Below are positions 31,537 to 42,827 of a stretch of 64,000 nt of DNA, piece after piece. The notes under the pieces are model-generated. The model was not told the DNA's origin and did no database searches. It saw only the letters and a list, made by a program, of their open reading frames with translations. The stretch is from Cadophora sp. MPI-SDFR-AT-0126. Its lineage: Eukaryota > Ascomycota > Leotiomycetes > Helotiales > Ploettnerulaceae. Where the stretch lies: positions 1-64,000 of the forward strand of contig JAGMVK010000004.1 of assembly GCA_020747065.1 (NCBI GenBank). The letters run 5' to 3'. The stretch's first letter is position 1. Each line of letters begins with the position of its first letter. The position numbers were made by a program, and so were the translations under genes.

Positions 31537-32711
31537 TCAGACTACGGTGGCAGGCTCCTCTCCAGTAGCGATCACGGGCACATTTAGACCCCGCTCTGGA
31601 CTTTGCAAGACCAACTGCTCATGCCTCCTCGCCCTCAAGAAATCACTGACTGCCCGAATCAAGATAAACCATCCTATTATCATCAGGATATAAGCCAGCC
31701 AGTCATTCGTCGCGATGTCGCCCCAGCCTCCGGATCCAGAGTCCATTCCTTGCGCTGAGTTCCCATTGATTGTATTGGGGTCGAAATCGTGACTGTTAGG
31801 GTCGGGAGGTTGTTGGTAATTGGGGTCTTGGCCGTTTGCTGGGGGTGTCATGCCACCTGAACCTTTCATGTAGAAACCGTATTGGACAAGGGTGATTCCA
31901 AGCCCGGCGCGAGATCCATTCTTAGCTGCGTGTGTGGTGTGGAGCAGGTAGGTGAGGAGGAAACCGACGAGTTGGAAGGACATTGAAATCATGCCGTTCC
32001 AGATAAAGGAGAAAACGGAACCAACAGGTAGACCATCGACGTACACTTCATCTGGCCCGCCCATCCCAGGTGCAAGAATTGTAGTTTCCCAATACGGAGG
32101 TGCAGCATCCGCTGCTGCTTGTTCGTATGTCTACTCTGTTAGCATGAGTCCGTGTCATACCGAGAACTTGAACCTACTGGTGGATGTTCCTCCAACTTCT
32201 CACCCCGCTCTGGCTTTGCACTGAGGTTTGCAAACACTCCATCTGATCCTGATCCACTACCATACACTCTTCCATTCGTCTGGGGAGGGGGAGCCGTGAA
32301 GACGGGAATATGCGTCTGCCTTCTCTCCACGATCGGTCTGGAATCCTCACTTGTCGGGGTCGGTGATTGATTATCGACCTGATCGGTAGAGGAAGACGTC
32401 GGTGTCCCTCGCATTAACCTCTGTCTATCATCACCATCATTATCCTCATCGCTATCCGATCCGTCTGCATCGAAAGTATCGGCGAGATTCTGATCCACAG
32501 CAGTATGTCGCGAAGTAGGGGAGGAGGCTCGCGATCGAAAGGATGGAGGAGGCGAGGAGGGAATCGTAGGACTTATTGGAGTCTCTGCATCATACGCAGA
32601 TACCTGGCGATAATTGTTAGAGAAGTATTCAATCAGGTTGCTCAGCATCGTCGTTGCGTGGCGAGGCTTGGCTGCGGTGAGACGTACTCTTTCATAGCGC
32701 TGCGAGGACAT
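31537..32711 (-). CDS. BSD2: BSD2/NDFIP-family ubiquitin-ligase adaptor
   Basis: Membrane adaptor that recruits Rsp5-type ubiquitin ligases to sort membrane proteins such as metal transporters to the vacuole. Exons 32711-32178 and 32130-31537 (47-base intron) join in phase to 371 residues. The first 180 residues are Ser/Pro/Asp-rich and likely disordered. The intron falls inside a PPxY motif (PP in exon 1, TY in exon 2), the WW-domain ligand, with another Pro-Tyr nearby. Three hydrophobic segments follow: around GSVFSFIWNGMISMSFQLVG with LLTYLL, around GLGITLVQYGFYMKG, and WLAYILMIIGWFILIRAVSD. Order and spacing fit the family. It is divergent from PEX10. Confidence 0.9.
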
Positions 32712-33116
32712 TTTGAAGGAAAAAGGGGAGGGGGCGGCTGAAGAGGGTATTATGTTAGGAAGAAAAGAGAATGAAGACCGTCGCCGTCGACCCGGACCGC
32801 GGCCTGGGTATAAAGTGAAAGTGAATGGAAGGTAGTGGGAAGGCAAGGAGCGTGATGTTGGTGGTCTGTATGTAATCAGGAGGCCTTAGGAGAACGATGT
32901 GGAGCGGCGGAGTTGTCGGAGTATCGGAATGTCTGAGGCTGTGGCTGTGTCGACTTCAGCACACCAAGCCGCGTCCCTCCCAGACCCTGGCTGGCCGGCC
33001 TGGCTAGCTCGTGATTTACAAGTAGCGTGCCGAGGTCAATTGACATCTCGCCCAAACATTCAAGTCGGTCGAGAATCAACAACACAGCTTAAAAGTAGGC
33101 GCAGAATACCCTCACC
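32712..33116. promoter_or_regulatory. Divergent promoter between the BSD2-like gene and PEX10
   Basis: 405 bases between start codons at 32711 (-) and 33117 (+). The sequence is GC-rich in the middle with no identified operator. Confidence 0.5.
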
Positions 33117-34226
33117 ATGGCAGATCACGTATCAGACAAAGCGTCAGAGACGCCGACTTTCAACTATCCATTCGCCGCAGCCCCGGATATTATTCGCGCG
33201 CATCAAAAAGACTCCTACTTCGAAGGCATCCTACTCAACCATCTCTCGAACCTTCTTCGCCGTCTCTACGGTGCGCGATTCCTGCATACCTACACTTCCG
33301 AGGCACGCGCATTCTCGGAACTTCTCTACCTAGGTCTAACGACGTTCATTGGGAATAGGACACTAGGAGAGGAATACTGCGACATTATTCAGATCGAGGA
33401 TGATACGTTGAAGCTTCCGGGCGTGGAGAGGAGGGCGGGATATATTCTGACAAGTATACTCCTCCCCTATGGACTAGCAAAGATACTGCCCAGCTTTCGT
33501 GGAAGGATAAGAGCGAAGCTTGAAGGAAATCTGAGGAAGATGGGAAGAAGGAAGGAGACCGGATCGATGAGCTACAGGATCCACGAGTATCTCCTCACAC
33601 ACCTCGCGACAATCACATCTCCATCACCGCTACATGCCTTGACCCTGACCATCTTCTACTTCTCCGGCGCATACTACCAGCTCTCAAAACGGGTTTGGGG
33701 TCTACGATATATCTTCACCAAACGTATAGGCCCGTCGGAAGCTAGGGTTGGATATGAAGTCTTAGGAGTGCTGCTAGTGTTGCAAATGAGCGTTCAAGCA
33801 TGGCTACATCTACATAGCACACTTCGTCAGCCCATCCCAGCAAATGCAAGCACTATAAATGGTAGCAGCGTGATCCTCGAAGGTGGCGTGGAGATCTCTC
33901 TCGAACCGCCTAACTCCGGCGAGGAACTCCTCTTCGAGAGCAGTGGTGCCATACAACATGGTAGCAAAGAAGTGGGCAAAGTGACACATACTCAGGTATT
34001 GAAAGAGCCGAGGTACGATCTGCGTAAGGCAGGCGTGATGAAGTTTATCGGGGGACAGAATCGAAAGTGCACGTTGTGTTTGGAAGAGCTGAAGGATCCG
34101 AGTGCCGTTGCTTGCGGGCATGTCTTCTGTTGGGAGTGTATTGGAGACTGGGTGAGAGAGAAGCCCGAGTGCCCCCTTTGTAGGAGGGAAGTTGCTGTGC
34201 AGCATATCCTCCCCCTGAGGTCGTGA
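33117..34226 (+). CDS. PEX10: Peroxin 10 RING ubiquitin ligase
   Basis: Integral peroxisomal membrane RING protein; with PEX2 and PEX12 it ubiquitinates the import receptor PEX5 so that it can be extracted and recycled. Single exon, 369 residues. The N-terminal Pex2/Pex12-type domain begins FPAAPD-like at YPFAAAPDIIRAHQKDSYFE and continues through TLGEEYCDI and RRAGYILTSILLPYGL. Membrane segments follow (HALTLTIFYFSGAYYQLSKR, VLLVLQMSVQAWLHL). The C-terminal C3HC4 RING at about 318-355 reads CTLCLEELKDPSAVACGHVF then CWECIGDWVREKPECPLC, with all eight zinc ligands present. It acts in the same pathway as PEX7 and the PEX22-like protein in this window. Confidence 0.96.
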   Translation: MADHVSDKASETPTFNYPFAAAPDIIRAHQKDSYFEGILLNHLSNLLRRLYGARFLHTYTSEARAFSELLYLGLTTFIGNRTLGEEYCDIIQIEDDTLKLPGVERRAGYILTSILLPYGLAKILPSFRGRIRAKLEGNLRKMGRRKETGSMSYRIHEYLLTHLATITSPSPLHALTLTIFYFSGAYYQLSKRVWGLRYIFTKRIGPSEARVGYEVLGVLLVLQMSVQAWLHLHSTLRQPIPANASTINGSSVILEGGVEISLEPPNSGEELLFESSGAIQHGSKEVGKVTHTQVLKEPRYDLRKAGVMKFIGGQNRKCTLCLEELKDPSAVACGHVFCWECIGDWVREKPECPLCRREVAVQHILPLRS

Positions 34227-34742
34227 CACTGAACGCTAGACGAGTGGAAATGATCTTACGAAGTAACCTTCGAGGCGAGTCCTTACAACTCGCGTTCGGT
34301 CTATAGTACAGAGATTTATTCTACAGGAACGCATGGGCGGCTTGACTCCATCGTAAGATCGCATTAAACATACCAGTTCTACCCCACCACTGCCGCCATC
34401 AGAAGCTCAGCTCAATAAGGACAAGAGCGCATCTACGCTCAAGGGCTTGCCATCGAAACTGATCAACTACATTTTTCCTGCAGCCAACTCTTCAGATCTA
34501 CAGCTTCAGATAACAGCAACACCACTCCCATCCATTGTTCAAGAAAAGCACCAATGTAACTCCCTTTACAATGGCCTTCGCAGCCCAGCTTCAATCCAGT
34601 ATTATGTAAGCAAGCAAGCCAGCCCAACGGCCCACCAGGCCAGCCAGCCCGCAAGGCAAGCTTCAGCCTCACCTCGCGAGGCCAGCTCCCAAATCAACAA
34701 CTTACCTCTGCACTTTCTCAAGCACCAATTCCATGGCCAAAT
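34227..34742. other. Intergenic region upstream of ATG5
   Basis: 516 bases holding the PEX10 3' flank and the ATG5 promoter. Around 34610-34690 there is a run of imperfect AAGCCAGCC and GCCAGC reiterations. No gene supported. Confidence 0.5.
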
Positions 34743-35623
34743 ATGGCGGGCAACGGGACAACAATACAAAACTTAATATGGTCTTCTACTATCCCACTAC
34801 ACATCACTCACCCCTCATCATCAACACCCTACTTAATCTCTGTCCCTAGAGTCTCCTACCTACCCCTCCTCCTACCCCGCTTAACATCTTTCTTCGGTCC
34901 TTGCTCGAGCTTCTCATACGAAGATATTCTACTAAAGAACCTTCCTGTTGGCCTCCTCTGCGACTTATACAGACCGGAATTACCGTGGCGGTTGACCTTA
35001 GGAAATGGACCGCTATTTGATATCCATGATACATTCATCAACAGCGTGAAGGAGGTTGGTCTCTCCCCTCCCGATCTGCTCGACGCTTCGTGGGATAGCA
35101 GAGCTGATGGGTTTGCAGGTAGACTTCATACGCTATGGGACGGCGAAAGGGATTATGTCAATGTCGAAAGATAATTCAACCCAATTATGGAATTCGGTAC
35201 AAGACAGTCAGTTTCTCTACGTTCTTCGAGACACTTGCCAGTTAACTTACTACCTATTCAGATGACCTCGCCGCCCACCTGAAAATAACGTCAATTCTCC
35301 TCAATCCCTCCACGCCCCTCCGCAACATTCCCCTTCGAATCTTTATTCCCGCCTCTCCAACCTCCTCCACACCCCTTGCATCCATTAAGATCGTGCAAGC
35401 ACTCATTCCACCGCGAACACCGAATCGCGAAGTCCAGACCCTGGGAATGGCGCTGAATAGTATTTTACCGAGTCTTTTCCCGAGTAGGAGAGATGCGATT
35501 GTGGCGGAACCCATTCTACACGGTGCGAGTGTGCCGTTCAGAGCGCCGTTGGAGGAGTTGATGAGAGAAGCGGCGTATGCAGATGGGTGGTTGTATGTGA
35601 GTGTGCTGATGATTGATGCATGA
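34743..35623 (+). CDS. ATG5: Autophagy protein 5
   Basis: ATG5 is conjugated to ATG12 and, with ATG16, drives ATG8 lipidation. Exons 34743-35054, 35119-35206 and 35262-35623 join in phase to 253 residues. The N-terminus IQNLIWSSTIPLHI is typical. The ubiquitin-like and helical domains show SFFGPCSSFSYEDILLKNLP, GLLCDLYRPELPWRLTLGN, and TAKGIMSMSKDNSTQLWNSV. The acceptor lysine is expected in the VKEVDFIRYG region that spans the first intron. The C-terminus keeps the HGASVPFRAPLEEL and DGWLYVSV-type end. It is a little short compared with many filamentous-fungal ATG5 proteins. It is convergent with the thiamine pyrophosphokinase gene, 74 bases apart. Confidence 0.94.
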
Positions 35624-35697
35624 TGAGAGATCGTCTAATCCTAGTCATATGTGGTATGAAGGAGGTCTGAAGTGCCCTACTTGTTATATCAGATGCA

Positions 35698-36480
35698 TCA
35701 AGCAATCCCGGGAGTATCCAAATCAATTGTAAAGAGCACGTCTTTCGACGTCTCTACAATCACCAGTTCGTCTTTGACATGATTACTTGTGCTCATCTGT
35801 CCCCCAACCTCAGTTTCCCATTTCTGCACATCCCACTCCAAGCCCTCAGTCGAGATAACCGCCGGCTCCCTCAACGGAATAATCCCTACGTGCTTGCCCA
35901 ACTTGATCCCATCATAACTCCCCTTAGGTTGGATCCTATGCGTTCCCGTTTTCAGGACAAACGTGATAGATTCGCTAGAGAGCAAGTACATCCTTCCAGA
36001 GCCATAATTCGGATCTGGCTGGAAAGCGTAGAGATGAGACAGCGTTGCCATGCCTTGGTCGACTCGCCCTCCAAGACCACCTAACACTACTATATCAATA
36101 GTTGTTCTGGATGGTGAAGATCGTATATACTTGACAGCTTTTCCGAAGTCTGTGGAGTACTGATCCGGATCATGGATCACAGGAACATCTTTCGATTCCC
36201 AGTATTTCCGTGTCTCGGAAAGTAGAGAGTCCAGATCGCCAATCACGACATCGACGCTCAAATCGATCTTATTATGAATATTGAGATCACGAAGACGATT
36301 GGCCCCTCCGTCAGCAGCTACTGTGAAGATCGAGCTGGCCCATAATCTGGAGTAGACAACTGCAGGGAGTCGAAGGGCTTGATTGAGGATCAGGATCGCG
36401 AATGGTTTGTGGTTCTTGGGCCTGGCTGAGAAGATATCTGCTGGTTGCCATTCGGTCACTGGATCCCGGACTTTTGTCAT
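35698..36480 (-). CDS. THI80: Thiamine pyrophosphokinase
   Basis: Converts thiamine and ATP to thiamine diphosphate in the cytosol. Single exon, 260 residues. The N-terminal catalytic domain has FAILILNQAL, FTVAADGGANRLRDL, VIGDLDSLLSE, the metal-binding DPDQYSTDFGKAVKYI, and IVVLGGLGGRVDQGMATLSH. The C-terminal thiamine-binding domain has SYDGIKLGKHVGIIPL, TEGLEWDV, and STSNHVKDELVIVETS. All expected motifs are present and length is normal. It is divergent from the enoyl reductase gene with 439 bases between starts. Confidence 0.95.
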   Translation of the reverse strand: MTKVRDPVTEWQPADIFSARPKNHKPFAILILNQALRLPAVVYSRLWASSIFTVAADGGANRLRDLNIHNKIDLSVDVVIGDLDSLLSETRKYWESKDVPVIHDPDQYSTDFGKAVKYIRSSPSRTTIDIVVLGGLGGRVDQGMATLSHLYAFQPDPNYGSGRMYLLSSESITFVLKTGTHRIQPKGSYDGIKLGKHVGIIPLREPAVISTEGLEWDVQKWETEVGGQMSTSNHVKDELVIVETSKDVLFTIDLDTPGIA

Positions 36481-36919
36481 CGTCCAATATTTCGCCTGAT
36501 ATCTTGACGCTGAGGAATCTTGCGTCCCTCAGATTCGGCGGCGGAAAGATGGGCGGATTTATGATGAGTGCGAAGCTACGGAGGTAGTTCCAGCGGAAAT
36601 ATAAGCCACACCAAGGAATGAAACTGTCTAACAGCTAGTTGACCTCGAGAAGCGCAATATTTTGAAGGCCTCTTGCATTTGAACAACAAGGGTCTGTTGT
36701 TAATCCTAGGCGCACTTGATTCAGATCAGTCTTGGCGTTGAAATGCTCAATCAGCCATTTTTCCGAGCCACACGCATTGACCCCTGTAGCCACAACGTCG
36801 AATCGAAGCTCCGGGAAGCTCCAGCTCCTGATCAAGCTAGCACAAACGTCATTATTGCCGAGCTTGAACGGGAATTCTGAATCCCTTCACTTTCCTCTTA
36901 AGCAAGCCACATTCCAGCA
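36481..36919. promoter_or_regulatory. Divergent promoter between thiamine pyrophosphokinase and enoyl reductase genes
   Basis: 439 bases between start codons at 36480 (-) and 36920 (+). No operator or thiamine riboswitch was recognised; the kinase gene has no intron in which one could be placed. Confidence 0.5.
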
Positions 36920-38244
36920 ATGGCGATACGGATAAGTGTTAGGACAAGTCAGGGCTCGGTCCAAGCTCTACAAAGTGTATTGGCGCAGAGAGGGGGGAAT
37001 TTGACATGTAGGAGGTGGAAGTCAGGACCCTATGGATACGCGCAGGCGAAAGCGCTGGTGTATTCGAAGTATGGGGAGCCATCTGATGTTTTGTCGTATG
37101 TATACCTCTTCCTTGCCAGCGGTGCCTTTCCATCTTCCCATATTTCTTTTGTAATTGCATAAAGAAGTTAATTGATCTAAATTGCACGGCATTCTAGCTA
37201 ATACATCTCTCCAGACTACACAACCACTCCATCTCTCCCTCACTCCCCTCAACCTCCCTCCTCCTCCGCACCCTTGCCGCCCCCATAAACCCCGCCGATA
37301 TAAACCAAATTCAAGGCGTCTACCCCTCTAAACCGCCCTTCACGTCCTTGCTCGGCACCTCCACACCCAGCGCAGTCGCCGGCAATGAAGGCTGTTTCGA
37401 AGTTACCGCCCTCGGCTCATCGATCAAATCCCTCCAGAAAGGCGACTGGGTAATAATGAAAAACACCGGCTTCGGAACATGGCGAACGCACGCCGAAGCC
37501 ACTGAAGATGCTGTCTTGAAAATCGAGAATAAGGAGGGCTTGACACCGATTCAGGTCGGCACCGTATCTGTCAACCCATGCACTGCGTACCGCATGTTAA
37601 AGGACTTCGAGCCTTTACAAGAAGGAGATTGGTTCATCCAGAATGGAGCGAATAGTGGCGTCGGCAGAGCAGCTATCCAACTCGGTGCTCTTTGGGGTCT
37701 GAAATCCATAAATGTCATTCGAGACCGACCAGACGCAACTGCTACACAAACCATGAAAGACGAACTGCTTGGCCTAGGCGCGACCCATGTCGTCACAGAG
37801 TCCGAACTCATGGATAAGTCGTTCTCCGAAAAGGTTAAGGAGTGGACAGCTGGCGGTCGCGAGAAAGTCAAAGTCGGACTTAACTGCGTTGGCGGCAAAC
37901 CGACCGCCGCAATTGTCAAATGTCTTTCCCAGTCAGGCCATCTGATTTCCTACGGTGCAATGTCGAAACAGCCGCTTATGTTACCAACTGGTGCGTTGAT
38001 ATTCAAGGACATTAAGTTCAGTGGGTTTTGGGTTAGTAGGTGGAGTGATGCGAATCCCGACGAGAAGAAGAGGACTGTGGAGGAGATTCTGAATTTGACG
38101 AGGGAGGGGAAGTTTAGGGATATTCCGGTGCAGGAGGTTGTTTGGGAGTGGGGAACTGAGGAGGGAGTTTTGAAGAGCGCGGTTGAGGGGACATTGGGCG
38201 GGTTTAGGCCGGGAAAAGGCGTTTTTGTTTTTGGTGATACTTAG
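36920..38244 (+). CDS. ETR1: Mitochondrial trans-2-enoyl-ACP/CoA reductase
   Basis: Last reductive step of mitochondrial type II fatty acid synthesis (lipoate supply), NADPH-dependent. Exons 36920-37095 and 37215-38244 join in phase to 401 residues. The N-terminus is Arg/Ser/Gln-rich with a mitochondrial-targeting look up to about residue 35, then YGYAQAKALVYSKYGEPSDV. The MDR fold shows APINPADINQIQGVYPSKPP, containing the catalytic tyrosine, GNEGCFEV, and VGTVSVNPCTAYRMLKDF. The dinucleotide motif is QNGANSGVGRAAIQLG, followed by GLNCVGGKPTA. No zinc ligands, as expected for this family. Confidence 0.95.
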
Positions 38245-39195
38245 AGTTGTGATGATGTATGTGTAATAGAAATGATTGTGAATGTTATGATGTACCAACG
38301 TGTTGCTCTACTGAGACATGCCCAATGTTCGGATAGGATTAAATCAGACGATGCTTTAATGCCCGTAGCTTGAAGCTCTCGAGGTGCATAGGATGTGGAC
38401 TATCTTGACAGCCGATGAAAGAGCTGAGATCATCTCAAACTTCTTCAAATGTTGCGGCCATTCTTTGTAACACTCCTGGTGCCTACAATCACAAGCTTTC
38501 CTAAGCGAATTGAAGCTTTCAAGCGCTTCTGGGTCGAAACAGACTCTACCAACGAATCCTACCGTGCTTGTCCACTTCATGTTTCTGGTTCCTTTCATGA
38601 CGTGGAGGCGCTGCTTCCAAGGGGGGCCTGAAAGCTCTCTGGGTGTTAATGAAAGAGAGCTATGAGTGAAATCTGTATACTTTATGGTACTGTAAGTTTG
38701 TTCAATTGAATTCGATCTTGATACAGTCGCTTACAAAATCGGCTTCCCCATGAACACATCCAAAGGAAAGTGTGTTCTCGCTTGGCTGGCCAATGATATT
38801 GCAAGTATTAATAAGCATGTCTTCGCCGCTTATGAGAACACGAGATCCATCATGTGTCAATTAAGTTGACAGAGTCGATCTAAAGGTAACCCAATATAGT
38901 TTCTTATCTTTAGGTATTTACAAGAGAGAAGTCTATAGTTTCTACAGTCTTAACCCACTATGGTACTTTCAATATCTGTCTGGTCACGTGAGAATGCCTA
39001 ACTGAGTTATGCATTGCTTAGTAATTACACCGCCACTAACGAAATAAGCGCGAGCCTCATCATGACATTCAACATCGACTGCTTGATGCCTAATGTGCAT
39101 GAAGTTTCTTCCTTGTTCACTAGCAGTCCCACATCGAACTCTATGCTCTTAGTTCCGACTATCTTGACGTTTGTCTGGCTGGTTCTGATCTGAAA
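38245..39195. other. Intergenic region, no firmly supported gene
   Basis: About 950 bases between ETR1 and the NLR gene. The minus frame 38356-38598 (80 codons, Cys-containing RVCFDPEALESFNSLRKACD) looks somewhat protein-like but has no recognisable family and no splice partner. 38640-39050 is AT-rich. It includes the NLR promoter. Confidence 0.45.
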
Positions 39196-42100
39196 ATGCG
39201 TCTTCTGCACCTTGAAAGCGGCAACCTCAGCCTTACCGAGGATTGCACCGAAAACGTTCCGCTATACGCGATATTGTCTCATACTTGGGGCAAAGATACA
39301 GAGGAAGTCACTTTCGACGACTTCAGAGCAGGCACTTACACAGATAAGATCGGGTACAGAAAGATTAAGTTTTGCGGCGAACAAGCAGCAAGAGATGGGT
39401 TCCAATACTTCTGGATAGACACATGTTGTATCAACAAATCTAATCTTCTAGAGCTTTCGGAGGCTATCAATTCCATGTTTCGCTGGTATCGGGATGCGGC
39501 TAAGTGCTACGTTTACCTCTCGGACGTTTCTAAACGAAGTGATGCAGATGAACCGTTCTCCCGGTCGATATGGAAATCAGAATTCCGGCACAGTAGGTGG
39601 TTCACTCGAGCCTGGACACTTCAAGAACTTATTGCGCCGAAATTAGTCGAATTCTTCTCTCAAGAGAGCGCACGATTAGGCGACAAGGGGTCGCTAGAAT
39701 CATCACTTCACGAGATCACGGGGATTTCAGTGGAAGTGTTGCGAGGGAAGCCTCTCATCCAACTGACTGTTGGAGAGCGGATGCTATGGGCAGCGAAACG
39801 CACGGCTAAGCGCAAAGAAGATGAGGCCTATTCTCTATTAGGAATTTTCGGCCTGCACATGCCGTTGATTTATGGCGAGGGGAAAGAAAATGCCTTCATT
39901 CGGCTCAAGAGGGAGATTGGCGAACGTTCAAGCGGTAAGTTTAGTAAACTCCATGATAAGGACTCGACTTAAGGAGCTGGAATTATGATTAGCTAATATG
40001 CTTGGTTTTGTTATAGGTGCTAATATACATGGCAACGTACACTGGATGATACCTCGGGCTATTAATACTCTATTCACCGGGCGTTCTGATCTACTTTATC
40101 GAATACAGAGAGCTCTTCAAAGTGAACCCATGTCTGCAGCTCAGATGCAGAGCAGATTCGTGATTACAGGATTAGGCGGACAAGGGAAGAGCGAGATATG
40201 CTTGCAGATTGCGAGCTTATTGAAACAGAAGTACGTCCTTCCAATAGTCTTTGAAGATTTACAAGTATTTTAGCTTATGCTACAGGTTCTGGGGAATATT
40301 CTGGGTCGACGTGGACAAGCCTTCTACCGCTGCGCGTGACTTTATCGCCGTTGCAAAGCTACTTGGCCACTCCGCTGAGACTGTCCACGAAGCACTTCAA
40401 GCCCTTACGACTACTCGACGAAGCTGGCTCCTCATCCTCGACAATGCCGACGATCCCGGCTTCGATTACCAGGTCTACTTTCCACCTGGAAATCACGGTG
40501 CCGTCCTTATGACAACTCGTGTTGCTGAATGCAGGAAGTATAGTCCAGACGCGTTCGAAGCACTTGAAGGTCTGGAAGAAGAAGACTCGAAGCACCTCTT
40601 ACTCAAGGCAGCGGAAGTGCCTCAAGAATCGTGGCCAACTTATGATAACCAAGCCAAAGAAGTAGTCAAACTCCTTGGATCTCACACACTTGCCTTGATA
40701 CAAGCTGGAGCATATGTCAGCCAAGGCCACTGCCAACTCCACCAATACCCTAACGTCTACCAACGACAGCGCCAGCGGCTCTTGAAATATCGACCTAAAC
40801 AAGCCCACTCGAGGTACTTCGATGTTTATGCGACATTCGAAGCCTCAGCAGATGTCTTAGAACAATCTCAGAGCAAGTCTGCAAGCGATGCTCTTCGCTT
40901 ACTTGAAATTCTGTCGATGCTTAGCTCTAGCGTACTTCCTCTTCAGATTTTCGAGGAGGGATGGAAGGGCTCTAAAGAGATCTCGCAAGCTAGTAACGAG
41001 GCTAGAGCTATCGATGAATTCTTTCGAGATCACGTCTCGAAGCTACCAAGTTTCATGATCCCGGAAGAAGACGAATGGGACCCTTTCCGTCTCACCGAGG
41101 CCAGCTCTCTCCTCGCCTCGCTTTCATTAGCCACTCGACTCGATCTGGACGGCGGCGTAGTATTATCGATGCACCCGCTGACTCACGCTTGGGCCAAGGA
41201 TCGACAGGATTCAAAGTGTCAAGGTGTGGCATGGATTGCAACTGGCTGTATTCTTGGACTCTCTCGGTCAAGTACTCGCTTGTGGCAGACACAAGAGAGA
41301 CTTTTGCTTTCGCATATCTTGTCATACCTGGATATTAAATTCAAGAAGGCATTTAGCTTGGCGTCGACAGCAGTGGTTACCCCGCTCTTTCTCAAGTGCG
41401 GCTGGGCACTATTACAAATGCGACAAGACTCTAGACTTAGTCAATTATTACAAGATATATTCCTCGAGCTACGACAGGAGGTGAACGAGCCGTCGGAGGA
41501 GTTCTTGTCGCTCTATGACCTTCAAGCAAGAAGCTTAATGAACCTTGGGAAGAATGAAGCAGCCAGGGCGCTGCTCGAGCAGGTGATTAAGATCCGGGAA
41601 ACTACGCTCGGCAAGACGCACCCCGCCACGCTTACGACTATGAGTAACCTCGCTCGAGTGCTTAATAGGCAGGGCAAGTACGCCAACGCAGAGGCCATGA
41701 ACCGCCAGACGCTCGAGATCCGAGAAGAGGTACTCGGCAAGACGCACCCCGACACGCTTACGACTATGACTCACCTCGCTCTTGTGCTCAATAGGCAGGG
41801 AAAGTACGCCGACGCAGAGGCCATGAACCGCCAAACGCTCGAGATCTCGAACGAGGTGCTCGGCAAGACGCACCCCGCCACGCTTACGACTATGACTAAC
41901 CTCGCTATTGTGCTCAATAGGCAGGGAAAGTACGCTGATGCAGAGGCCATGAACCGCCAAACGCTCGAGATCCGAGAAGAGGTGCTCGGCAAGACGCACC
42001 CCGCCACGCTCACGACTATAAGTAACCTCGCTCTTGTGCTTAATAGGCAGGGAAAGTACGCTGACGCGGAGGCCATGAACCGCCAAACGCTCGAGATCCG

Positions 42101-42827
42101 AGAAGAGGTGCTCGGCAAGACGCACCCCGCCACGCTTACGACCATGAGTAACCTCGCTCTTGTGCTCAATAGGCAGGGAAAGTACGCCGACGCGGAGGCC
42201 ATGAACCGCCAGACGCTTGAGATCTCGAACGAGGTGCTCGGCAAGACGCACCCCGACACGCTCACGACTATGAGTAACCTCGCTCTTGTGCTTAATAGCC
42301 AGGGCAAGTACGCCGACGCAGAGGCCATGAACCGCCAGACGCTCGAGATCCGAGAAGAGGTCCTCGGCAAGACGCACCCCGACACGCTCACGACTATGAG
42401 TAACCTCGCTCTTATGCTCTCCAGCCAGGGAAAATACGCCGACGCGGAGGCCATGAACCGCCAGACGCTCGAGATTAAGGAAAAGGTTCTCGGCAAGACG
42501 CACCCCTCCACGCTCACGACTATGAGTAACCTCGCTCTTGTGCTCTCCAGCCAGGGCAAGTACGCCGACGCTGAGGCCATGAACCGCCAGACGCTCGAGA
42601 TCCGAGAAGAGGTCCTCGGCAAGACGCACCCTGACACGCTCATGAGTGTTTACTGTCTTGCCTATTTACTTCAGAATAAACACGAGTATGAAGAAGCATC
42701 GATACTTTACAAAAGGGCTTGCAGTAGCTTTAAGTCATCATTAGGCTCAGAACATCCAACCACAAGGGCCTGTGTAAACCATTATTCTGCTATACTTAGT
42801 AGTTTCAAAGCGGCAAAATTAATGTAG
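39196..42827 (+). CDS. HET / NB-ARC / TPR NLR-type protein
   Basis: Exons 39196-39934, 40017-40230 and 40286-42827 join in phase to 1164 residues. The N-terminal HET effector domain has ILSHTWG (26-32), FWIDTCCINK (72-81) and RWFTRAWTLQELIAP (134-148). The NB-ARC domain follows with P-loop GLGGQGKSE (298-306), Walker B SWLLILDNADD (364-374) and the sensor-like AVLMTTR. From residue 754 eight 42-residue TPRs of kinesin-light-chain type follow, near identical, plus a diverged ninth. This is the architecture of fungal NLRs involved in heterokaryon incompatibility and possibly antagonist sensing: TPRs sense, NB-ARC oligomerises, and HET triggers cell death. The last is family knowledge, not shown here. 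All key motifs are intact, so it is probably functional. Confidence 0.93.
41592..42599 (+). repeat. Eight tandem 126-base TPR units in exact register
   Basis: Units start at 41592, 41718 and every 126 bases to 42474; a degenerate ninth begins at 42600. No insertion or deletion disturbs the period over 1008 bases. Differences cluster at a few positions: the two residues after the initial Ile (RE, SN or KE), Ala/Asp/Ser after THP, and NRQ/NSQ/SSQ before GKYADAEAMN. Confidence 0.95.

Noticed and set aside
36481..36919. TPP riboswitch near the thiamine pyrophosphokinase gene
   Set aside because: No intron and no recognisable TPP-aptamer consensus (CTGAGA...ACCTGA-type blocks in order) was found in the leader.
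41535..42643. Long antisense open frames of 364 and 290 codons across the NLR repeat array
   Set aside because: They arise because a 126-base unit without stops on the minus strand is repeated eight times; the translated repeats have no domain and the plus-strand NLR is well supported.
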